A model generated the notes under the pieces. It was given only the letters and a program-made list of their open reading frames with translations. It was not told where the DNA came from and did not search any database. A program made the translations under genes and the position numbers. Positions 37,083-47,380 of a DNA stretch of 64,000 bases are shown one piece after another (positions within the stretch are counted from its first letter, which is position 1; each line of letters opens with the position of its first letter). Source of the DNA: Parasitella parasitica. Its lineage: Eukaryota; Mucoromycota; Mucoromycetes; Mucorales; Mucoraceae. The DNA lies in contig MU619344.1 in NCBI GenBank assembly GCA_025201805.1, forward strand, positions 1 through 64,000. The letters are read 5' to 3'.

Positions 37083-38239
37083 TCAAGACATATGAGCGCT
37101 GGTGGCCAACATCAAACCAGCACTTCCATGAGTATGTCGCACTTGCTGTAAAATCATTTCCAAGTCTCTTACTCTCTGTTGGTACTGAACTACATCATTT
37201 TGTAGTTTCCTTATTTGCTCCACGCTCTTGCGCAGGATGGTACCTTTATTCATTCGGTTAACACCATCATCGACGGCATCAGGTAAAAGAGTCCCCAATT
37301 CCTGAATTCTATCGTTTATATTATCCCTTCTTCTTCTTTCAACTAACAATGTAATCAGCAAAAATAAAAAGCTCTTTGTTGTGTCGATATAGTCTACATT
37401 ACCTGCATTATGAGATTCTCTTCTTCTTCGTCTCTTTTCCATAATAGCTTGCATACTAAAATAAGAATAAACAAACAAATAAACAAATAAATAAAAAACG
37501 ACGGATATACAAGCTCTAATAAGGGATTTTACTTTGCTTGGGTAGAATAGTCCTCAGGATTATAATTAGGATCATCCAACATGTCAGCGTTACTCGAAGG
37601 TATCACATTGGAAGATTGATGCGATGTTGCTATGGAGATCATGTCATCTGAGCCAGCAAAAGAGGAATAGCCATGAAAACCCATGTTGGAAGGTGCACTT
37701 CCAGCTACTTGTTTGCTTAATCGGCTTTCGTTATTGCTATGGTCAAATGAAGAGATTGGATAGTAATTATTGTGATGTGGACCATATCCTGCTAAACCGC
37801 CAATGGAAGAGGCATCTACCTCGGTTGTGGAGCGTTTCATTTGTACTGAATACCCGCCAAAAGTCGTTGATTGTTGCTGATGGTGATGGCTTTGCTCTTG
37901 TTTTATTGCTTCATCAAACATATAGTTATTTCCCTCATGTTGACGGTACAATGATGAAGTCGTTCGAGGTTGATAATCACCATTATTAGGGGAGCTTGCA
38001 AGCTCCGAATAGTCTAAATCGGATAGATTGGGAGATTCATGTTGTTCCTGATTTTGATGCTGTTGATGTTGTTGATGTTGTTGATGAGTGAATAACAAAT
38101 GAGCATTATCCAGCATTTGCGATGGATTTATTCCCATTGAAGGAGATTCCTTATATCTCATTTGCTGTAAATGATACGTTGTGGGATTAGCTAAACGACT
38201 TTGAGTTTGACCGCTGTTAGCACCAAGATGTTGAGTCAT
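37083..38239 (-). CDS. bHLH transcription factor (USF/MITF-like basic region)
   Basis: Three exons (38239-37533, 37455-37403, 37342-37083) encode 339 residues. The first ~235 residues are disordered and rich in Gln, His, Ser and Asn. The bHLH domain is split by the two introns: [18 protein letters not shown] joins [20 protein letters not shown], followed by [18 protein letters not shown] and a short leucine-zipper-like helix. The ESHNAVERRRR basic region has the His-Glu-Arg residues that read CANNTG E-boxes, resembling USF/MITF/TFE3 and fungal relatives. It would act as a nuclear dimer. The target genes are unknown. The intron between exons 1 and 2 was needed to keep the basic region in frame. 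Confidence 0.88.
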
Positions 38240-40380
38240 GTTAAATAATAAAATTTTAAGAGAAATGAGAGAAGAAAGAAAGAAAAATGCACAGTTTTTA
38301 TGAGAATTTAAGCGCGCGGGTCAATTGTTATTTAACCAAAATGAGAGATGTAACTCAAAGATCAAAAAAGGATTTAGAATGGGTCATTCATACAAAATGT
38401 AAAAAGGCTCAAGGTGGGACAGAACAAAAGATTCCCGTTTCAGTTCAACTTAGCCTCAAAACATGCGTATAGAAAGTTTTATGAAAAGTAACAAAGATCG
38501 CATGTATAGAAGTCAACTGTAGTGATGAGAATATTTGTTCTCTACATCAAAGGACTCTTTACATATATTGCTCTTTGTTGTCGAATACAATATATCTGCT
38601 GACGATTAAAATAAAAAACCACGGGGCCACTTTCTTTAAAGCAAACATAGAATAGGAAGTTCCTGATTCCGTTCAAAAATGCCTCTTGTTAAAATCATAC
38701 GCACCAGATTCATAAAGTCTAGTAACAACCTCTTTCCTGACTTGAGAATAAATAAAATGCGGATGGAAAAGTTGACTTGATGCACAATGATACTAGCAAT
38801 TTTTGTGTGAGTTGCGAACAGAATGAATATGTTTCAAGTGCTTCCTGAAGTTAGGTACGCCGGAGTAATTAAATGTTTGAAAAAGTTTATGTCAAACGGC
38901 TGCATTTGATTTGAAAATATTATGTAGATTATGGCCGACACAATGATTATTTGGCAGCATTGCAAATATTGCAATAAAAGTTAAAATCACGAGGATTAGA
39001 AAGTTGACAAGTTTTGAAAACATTCAAGGATTGCAAAGATGATAGCATCCATGACAAAAGTAATTGACCTCACTGATGTCCCGCATTTGATCTTTTTCTG
39101 ACCGATCGACCAAGAAAATGTATTGACAAACGGTGTATTGCATTTATATTCGAGGGATAATTTCTTACGCAAACATAATACAATGTATACGGATTAGGCT
39201 TATTGATGTTCTGGATATAGCCAGGTACATAAACACTATTTACCATATGTTTTATATATGTTTGAGCTTGGCTTCATAATATGTTGCTGTTGGCCTTGTG
39301 ACTTGGTGAGTCGATACGTTGTTGACTGGTTAGCCAAGTCAAGAAAGCCAAGCATAGCAAGACAGCATACATCTTCAGATCTCTCGAGATTAAATATGTA
39401 ACAAAAAGGGCGTGTACAGCAGACAATAGGACAATACATGGAAAAGGACTTGCACATTCAGTCACTCTCTAGTCAAAACAAGTGGAAATACTGTATATCA
39501 CCAAGCAAGGTAATGTAGAGGGAAGCTTTTGTGGCACCATCCAGGCTCCTACTTTTCTTTGTTAGTGTATTGTCAGACATGATTTGTTTCTATTCTTTTT
39601 AAATCATTAATTCCTAATGTACTACTCTGAAAGGACATTGGAAATTAGATACAGAATACACGATAAAACGGTTATTTCCAACGACACTAAATAAAGATGC
39701 TACAATTGATTATAATACGGACTTTATTGATAACTGAAAAAGGAGGCCAAGATTGCTCTGGCCCTGATTTCTAAATGCACTTGGCCATACCTGAAAGTTA
39801 ATTTGTGAAGTAATTAGTGCAAGTTCTATCGTAGTTGTCAAGAAATCACCAAAATCAATCCTTGGAAGGATATTCAAAATAACCTATTAAAGTTCAATAG
39901 ATGCAATTTTTTGCTTTCTTTATAGTGATAGAAATGTCAGAAACTTAAAATAGATGACAAGCTAGAGAAAATAACATCTATGTGATGGAGAAAACAACAC
40001 AGTGAGTATTGATTTTGGCGGAAAAACTTCATCATTGACAGCAGCATAGACGAAAAAAATTACAAATGAAAAACTAACATGTTATAATTGAAAGACATAT
40101 GTTATAATTCTGATTATAAAAAGACGATTGTCTGATGAGACAGAATCAAGATTATGACGCCAGTGGGCTTTTCATTTATAATACATAGCAATGAATAATA
40201 AACCGAAGACGATAATGTTTAGGTATGCACGAACGGAACATCTATAAAACAAGGGTAGGCATACACGAATTGTGGTAAATGCAATGTTGGTCCATATGTC
40301 TTTCTTCATTCACTGCTGAAATCTTTTCATGCAGTGCTTCCACTCTCAGTCCACAGAATTTTTGAAAATACAGCCCACTT
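38240..40380. other. Gene-poor AT-rich DNA upstream of the bHLH gene
   Basis: About 2.1 kb with no supported gene. Short frames (such as 39236-39465, minus) show no domain or codon pattern. The first 300 bp presumably carry the bHLH promoter. The right end runs into the foldback repeat. Confidence 0.5.
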
Positions 40381-41460
40381 TTTGATGAAATAAAACATAC
40401 TATATATTTTTGCGGAATACATTCACCATAACGATTTGCATTCCAATTCTAGACTCATCCAGTTACCTTAAACTGACATGCATTACATATATACAATACA
40501 GTTTTGCGCAGTATAAGATAGAGGCTAGAGATGGTTCCATTAGAATAGATGTACCGCTATAGATTCATACTTATATGTCGACATGAGCCTTGGAAAATTA
40601 CTAAATTTAGCACCGTATGTGTTGCAATCATGCCAAGTAAGTTTGTGCTTCAGATAAGTAATTCAAGTTCCAGATACGCACTACAAGACATCTATGAAAC
40701 CAGCTACATACAAATTATGTGCTACAGACTTGCACAATATTTAAAACGCTACAGACATCATGCTTCTGACATGCTATAGACACATATCGACCAGATACAG
40801 GCTGAAGATGAATACTCAATGATATACGCTCAGACGTATATTAATAATATAAACTAAATAAGGCTATATTAGAAATGCCACACACTTATAGATTGATGAT
40901 ATTAATAGTCTTCCATACGAAGATTATTAATATCAATTCATAAGCGTATATCAATTCTAGTATTAGTCTTATTTAGTCTAGAGTAATAGTATATATCTCA
41001 GTGTATATCGCTTGGTATTTATCTTTTCATATACCTGTATATGTATATGTAGCATGTCTATAGCATGTCATGAGTATATATATATAACATCGCACATTTT
41101 GTACAAGTCTGTAGTACATACTGTATCTGTTGCCAGTGTCATGGATATAAGTATATGCTTTGTAGAGCGTATCTGGAAATTGAGAATGCACCTCTGAAGC
41201 ATAGATCTAATATGGCATAAGCTCGTAGCATATGCTAAGTCTAGTAAATGTCTAAGGCTTGTGTCCAGATACAAAAGTATAAGTCTATAGCGTATCCATC
41301 CTAATGGTGCCATCTCTAGCCTATACCTTATATAGTATAAATCTGTATTGTAAATCCTATTAATTGTGCACATATGTAGTATATATCAAATTAAGGTCAC
41401 TGGAGGAATCTAGAAGTGAATTGCGGATAATCATAGTGAATGTGTTTTACAGGGTCCAAA
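40381..41460. mobile_element. Foldback element with ~500-bp inverted arms
   Basis: The left arm (about 40381-40860) is the reverse complement, with substitutions and indels, of the right arm (about 40920-41460), around a ~60-bp centre. Matching words read outward in both arms: ATTAATAT, GCGTATATCA, TATAGCATGTCA, CAAGTCTGTAG, GCGTATCTGGAA, CCATCTCTAGCCT, TCTAGAA and GTGAATGT. No transposase frame lies in it, so if mobile it would be non-autonomous (foldback or MITE-like). The exact ends and any target duplication could not be set because the arms are diverged. A single-arm relative is at 375-940. Confidence 0.72.
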
Positions 41461-43990
41461 TTTAGCAAATTCTGAAAAATGGTTAGATTGTAAATTAAGC
41501 CTTTAGTGTTGTATCCATATAAAGGCTACATAGGTCATATCTAACTTAGTCATAATGCACGGATCATGATATTAATTGTTGGTAATTCTTTTACAAATAA
41601 GGAATAAGCTACAAGTTGTAATTGGACCTCTTGCAAGGTTCCAGGCTTATTCAAAGAATACATCTAGATCAGATCGCGGGATGTCGGTAAGACGTCCTAC
41701 CCAATCTTCTCTTTGATGTAAAATAGAAAGATAGGTCTGTCCTGGAAATGCTGTGGTTTAATAAGGTTTGACACTTCTTGTCAAACATCAGATGTTATGT
41801 GGATAAACATTGATTGGGATATATTTTAGTATAAATAGAGATCATATCTTATGTCAATAAAAGTCTTCAGTTTTGTATCTGGTTTTATTCAGAAAGTCTT
41901 TATTACTTTATACAAATCTTATTTACATAACATTACGCTGCGCCCTTTGACACTGGCACAACATTTAGGCGAGAAAAGAGGTAATATTTCAGATTTGGTG
42001 GCATTTATTGCATCCAAAAATACAGGTATACAAAAATGGTTTTTGAGCCCGTGCTATACAGTATCTCAGCTATAGATTCATATCGAGACATACGCAAGGT
42101 ACCTATTGGAATCAGGTTTTGCTCTTCAATAGAAAACATGTGTTACACTCAATTACTGCAAAAAAAAGGGCTGTATATTGAATCTCAGCACCGTGTTTCC
42201 ATTTGACCAAAACCAGTTTCGAGCTTTTTTTTGTATAGTTCATTGCTAAATATCTCGTAAACGCAATAGTTATATCGGATATGCATACTAAGTGTTTTAT
42301 TACAAAGAGTAAATTCTACATCTAACCATATAAATTACAAAGCTATAGAAACACCTTTTCTTATTATCAATTTTCAAATATTCAAAAAACGCCTTTTTTG
42401 ATAGTTTTTGAGTAAAATCAAGCATATTTTAAGCATATTCAGCTATATAAAGTTGACCAAACAAACCTCCATGTCGATACCTACACATTAATATTTTCTT
42501 TACAACTGTGGCTTTATTATATTTGCCAAAAATCAAAATCTTGTCTCGACCAAAATGGATTTATGATTTTCCGGTCCTATGTTTAGAGGGCCAAAATGAA
42601 GCCATTCAAAAGGGTAAAAATCAATTCCGTTTTTCGAGATTCTCTCGCTCAGAAATTGGTATTTTTTGACAAATCAAAAACCTTTCGGTAGCTATGTTGT
42701 AGATCTATTTTTGTATTGCTATATCATATATCTTTATATACCATTTATTGCTCTGAAAGTTATGAAAATAAATTAAGCGTCTGCTAAAAACATATGAGAA
42801 AATATTTTTTTTCCACCCATTCATTTAAAAACTAATACGTCTAGTAGAGAATCAAGTTTCAAAAAGATTTCAGTAATACCTCAAGCCAAAGTGTCTTAGT
42901 GATTTGTTGAGAAACTGGAGAACAAAGTTTAACGTAAAAAGCCAAAATTGGCTCAAGCTTTTCAAATTCGAGCTTAAATACAACATTTTCAAGACTAGTA
43001 GGTGTAAAAAAACGTGCTTTATTACTTTACTTAAAAACTTGAACTTGGTTTGGTTGCAAAATATGGAACTTGTTATAAGAACATATGCTGTAAAATCTGC
43101 TAAATCTGCAAAATCTAGTTTTGGCATTATCTCGACAGCAAAGATAGATATCGAGAATCGAAAGACGTAGTGATGTACAGTTATCATAGTAGTACTAGCC
43201 TGCATTCTTAGTTTGGACCTTAAATCCGTACCTAAAAATGACCCTGAAGATCGACTCAAAATCGAAAATTGAAAATCAAATCTGAGGTTTGGGGTCCAAA
43301 CATAGCAAAATCTGAAAAATGGTCAGAGATGCATGAAACTCAAGTATGTTGTAGAATTGTCAAAAAAAAGAAGATTTTGGCTGAAGGTTGTGTCCCTATC
43401 ACTTAATAGTTTGTAAAAATATCAGAAATTGCATTATAGGCATTTAAGCGGGGAAAAGGTGGTATTTATGATTAAGGGGCATTTATTTAACCAAGCCATA
43501 AAGCTACATAAAAATAGCTTTTGAAGTCATATTTTACAGCATCTTGGCTATTGATTCATATCAAGACATTACCACATTTCTTAAGGAGTTCATGTTTTGC
43601 TCCTCAATTGAAATAGGTGCTTCACTGCTAAAGGCTAGTATTTGCAGTGGTGAATTCAAGCTCAGAAATATGTTTCGATTGCAACTTGCGCACATCCCAA
43701 ATTTTCATTGCATGATGCCTCAAGAAATAAGAAGTATAATATTGCACATGTTTCCTTAATTATTTTTTTCAGTGTTTAAATTTTGCATCAAACGAAAATA
43801 TAAAGTGTTGTATTAGGCTTTAAAAACACCTTTTCATATTCCAAATGGCCATCTTTTTGCATTTTTGGAACTTTTTGTTTCGCATTAAATACTAATGCAT
43901 TGAGTTGACCAAACAATCCACCACATCAAAATTTTGATTATATCCATAGTTTTACTATTTTCAATAGTAACTGGAATCTCGTGCTGACTG
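41453..43990 (+). repeat. Diverged direct repeats with decayed ORF remnants
   Basis: Two related units lie in tandem. Unit 1 (41453-41506, interrupted by a solo LTR, then 41964 to about 42550) and unit 2 (about 43290-43990) share, in order: GGTCCAAA, AGCAAA, TCTGAAAAATGGT; then TTAGGCGAGAAAAG / TTAAGCGGGGAAAAG; then ATTGATTCATATC-type words, and AGTTGACCAAACAA near the end. Translated, both give YSI-AIDSY-DI and FCSSIE, so a once-coding segment was duplicated. No intact frame or known domain remains. The 42551-43289 interval between them is AT-rich and unassigned. Confidence 0.6.
41507..41963 (+). mobile_element. Solo LTR A of an LTR retrotransposon
   Basis: A 457-bp element starts TGTTGT, ends ACAACA, and is flanked by the 5-bp duplication TTTAG (41502-41506 and 41964-41968). 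Inside are a TATA box (41830-41837) and an AATAAA (41856-41861), the order expected of U3-R-U5. The TGTTG...CAACA termini resemble Ty1/copia LTRs. The internal retrotransposon region is absent, as after LTR-LTR recombination. It sits inside repeat unit 1 and so is younger than that repeat. Confidence 0.9.
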
Positions 43991-44782
43991 AAATGAAAAT
44001 CGCCTCTGGTTTTTTTTTTCTTATAATTGTAGTGGTGGAATAGATCATGACCTTGATTCTCGAACGTTTTAATAGAATAAAAGTTGAAATAGGCGTTTAT
44101 TAACACAAAGATTAATTGGATATGCTGGATCAAAAAAAAGATAATAAAAACCAAAGTTTAACGAGATACGAAAACTTAAAGATACTTTATTTAAGATCGA
44201 AATTGCATCTGCTGTTTATACTTTTTACAGCGACATAAATTTATGGTGACTTATTTAGATCACTAATTGACAAGACTAATTCACAGTGACAATTCACTTG
44301 ACAGGGTACGATGTAAGCTTATACAACAAGGGCTACACGTCTTTTATCTGACAGTGCCTTAACCTTTATCCTGTTGCTCAGATCTGTGTTACTTACAGGA
44401 ATAACCTCTTGATTTGAAACAGAGACTTTATTCTCTAGTCTATAATTATGGCAGTGTTATGTCAAAAGTCTGATAAAATAAATCTGTCAAAGAATTACAC
44501 TTTTATTCATAATACATCTCTCGATGTATTATATACACATTCATTACACTAGGGTTCTACTGTCTAGCTGCATAATGTAAATCATGACTACCCATGATTT
44601 ACTGTAAGACCCTGCTGGGACTGATCTGAGATCCTGATGTGAGACCTTGCCATGTTATTGATATAACAAACATGCTAAAATAATAGCCATACACTAAAAG
44701 ATGAAAATAACGCCACTTTTAATACATTCTAAAATTTACGATATTCAAATATCGATTATCAACTTTACAATACATTTTAGGT
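43991..44782. other. Unassigned AT-rich DNA between the solo LTRs
   Basis: No gene is visible. From about 44240 to 44680 composition shifts toward higher GC, with words such as CAGGGTACGATGTAAG and a TGTTAT near one end and ATAACA near the other, which could be a fragment of a different LTR family. No matching target duplication was found, so this is not called. Confidence 0.35.
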
Positions 44783-44787
44783 CTAGA

Positions 44788-45244
44788 TGTTGTGCCAGTG
44801 TCAAAGGGCGCAGCGTAATGTTATGTAAATAAGATTTGTATAAAGTAATAAAGACTTTCTGAATAAAACCAGATACAAAACTGAAGACTTTTATTGACAT
44901 AAGATATGATCTCTATTTATACTAAAATATATCCCAATCAATGTTTATCCACATAACATCTGATGTTTGACAAGAAGTGTCAAACCTTATTAAATCACAG
45001 CATTTCCAGGACAGACCTATCTTTCTATTTTACATTAAAGAGAAGATTGGGTAGGATGTCTTCCCGACATCCCGCGATCTGATCTAGATGTATTCTTTGA
45101 ATAAGCCTGGAACCTTGCAAGAGGTCCAATTACAACTTGTAGCTTATTCCTTATTTGTAAAAGAATTACCAACAATTAATATCATGATCCGTGCATTATG
45201 ACTAAGTTAGATATGACATATGTAGCCTTTATATGGATACAACA
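44788..45244 (-). mobile_element. Solo LTR B, same family, opposite orientation
   Basis: Also 457 bp, it is the reverse complement of LTR A with five differences by eye. It is flanked by its own 5-bp duplication CTAGA (44783-44787 and 45245-45249). Different duplications mean two independent insertions rather than one element with inverted ends. High similarity to LTR A suggests both come from recent activity of one family. Confidence 0.9.
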
Positions 45245-45265
45245 CTAGAGTTTTGGAGCCAAATC

Positions 45266-45350
45266 AAAGCCTGTCTTATGCGCCATAAGTACAGGCATGA
45301 TCATCGCTATATGAGCATAACTTGATTTCCACTGGGCGATGTCTCTATCA
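45266..45350. repeat. 85-bp dispersed hairpin repeat, copy B
   Basis: Same orientation and 83 of 85 bases identical to 56-140. In this copy the stem is complete: GCCTGT-CTTATG-CGC-CATAAG-T-ACAGGC, twelve pairs with one bulged T. It starts 17 bp beyond the CTAGA duplication of solo LTR B. The flanks beyond 45350 do not match copy A. Confidence 0.75.
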
Positions 45351-47380
45351 GAAGTTATCTTCAAAAACAGTTTTATTTTTCAATATTGATCATGAATATC
45401 AGACATTTGCTCATAACTTCGTGGAAAGTGTAGCAGAAAATTAGCGTTATCTAAAAGACATACTTTTATGGAGAGAAAATTGATATTCACAAAGCTATTT
45501 GCAGAAAACGGCGGTTTACTCTGATAAATATTTGTAAACATCTGCACCTTTTCGTATAAACCAAAATAGTGTCTGTTTTAAGTTTAAACAGTATTTACAT
45601 GAGGAAGGCTTGAAAGAAGATGTGAGTTTTTAATAATATAGGATTAATGCGACCAAGAAAATTTGAAATTTCTTACCCCCATAGTTGAAAAATTGATACT
45701 TCACTGAACAAGTCTGAATTTTATGGATTAGTCCTTGTTTATTAAGATTTTAGAAGATCCTAAATATTACAGATCGAGCTTTAAGCGTATCAGTTCTGGC
45801 TAAATGAGATTACACAGTATCCGATTATTGTACATTCTCGGATTGACAGTATGTATCAAGTAACGAGTTGAAGCATAGCATTTTCAAGAAATATACGTAT
45901 TTTGATTACAAATATGCAAAGCTCGAACAAGAAATTTGATTAAGAAAACTTCTTTTTGCAGTAGTTGGGCTTCCTTACTATATTGCAAATCACTATACAC
46001 ATAAAAAACAGTTTTTTATATACTACATATGAAACAAAGTTCTGTATATCTATATGGTTTCACAAAAAAATACTTTTGAATATGCTAATGTAGGCTTGAT
46101 TCATGAAATTGTAGATCCATCTACTCATAGACTAGTTCGTTTGGTTTCGTTTTGAAAAGTATGTATCAGTGGTAGAGTTTTAACCAATAACATAGTTGGT
46201 GTTCTTCGACACAACAATTGGACTGGGTATAAAATATCATTTTATACTTCATGTTTATGCAGAAAGCATATACCCAAGAAAGCAATGTAGATTCTTGACA
46301 ACTGGCGTCTGAAAAAAACAAAAGTAGAGAATGAAACAGTGCATGTCTCTATTTATTTAGTACGGAACTAGACCCACTGGGAATAGGAATAAGCCAAGGG
46401 GTTTTGGAATGTGGTCGCCGGGTTTGTGATATTAGAGTCAAATGCAATAATACCCGGAGCGTCGAAAAACTTAATATAGTAAATAACCGCAAGAACTACT
46501 CTTTCAATTTGTAGACTAAAGTTATGTAAGACGCTATGCCGTTATTTATTACTTTCTGCTACTCACTTGAGAAGGTCTATTTTATAATGAGGAGGGTAGA
46601 ATAAGTCAAGTTATGAAGTAAGTATTTGCTGATGCAGACGTAGAAACCAATGATTTGATCAACATGTCAGATGTTGGTGAAGTCTATATTGGGCTCAGAG
46701 GTTATTATAAACAAATGCAAAGAGATTCCCGGTATCTTACATTTACTGTTACAATATTACATGTATATAGACCTATTTAAATTCCATGTAGAATATTATG
46801 CAGGATCTACATTTTACAAGCAGCATGGGCAAATTACCGAGCATTTTGCTATCTGATGCAGGAACGTTACGGACATTGTATAAAGAAAAAGAGATGCATG
46901 ATAAATGCTCAGCATATAATAAATATTTAAGATGGTATTGCTACTTTTATTTTTGTATAATACAAGAGCTCGACTTCGAGATAAATACTCAAGTTCAGAT
47001 CGAGTGAATTGTGAAGAGTTGCTCTACACCAAGATTAACTATCTGTAGTAGACAAGATATGTTTGGATCAAGTCTTACTACAGCCACAAGTACAACGATT
47101 AGAATTAAAGGCTCTATGTCAGGTGTAGAATCTACCAACCTCACTATTGAAAAATCTGAAAGGTTAAAACTCTTTGCCTTGAGGAACTAGTTGAGACAAC
47201 GACACCTGATCATCAACGATCAGGCAAAGGATGCATAGTCGATAATATAATACAAACAAAATGTCACAATTTGAGTAACCTTTGCTTTGTTGCTGATAAT
47301 TTAAAACCCTCATTGCTTTCCTCCCCCCCCCCTTTTTTTTTTTGCTTTTCTTTTCTGTTTTTGATTTTTACAAGTAAAAA
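45351..47380. other. Gene-poor DNA upstream of kinesin-1
   Basis: Two kilobases without a supported gene. Small frames such as 46798-47007 have no recognisable domain. Just before the kinesin start is a C10-T11 pyrimidine tract (about 47325-47343), likely part of the promoter or 5' UTR. Confidence 0.5.

Noticed and set aside
42870-43259. 129-codon minus-strand frame overlapping an 88-codon plus-strand frame in the repeat block
   Set aside because: Composition is AT-driven, no domain is seen on either strand, and no start context or repeat copy supports coding.
44240-44670. A third LTR of another family
   Set aside because: TG/CA-like ends can be proposed but no matching target duplication or second copy is visible in the window.
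41507-45244. One large element bounded by 457-bp inverted repeats (a DNA transposon or a full LTR retrotransposon)
   Set aside because: Each copy has its own different 5-bp duplication, retrotransposon LTRs are direct rather than inverted, and no coding domain lies between them. Two solo LTRs fit better.
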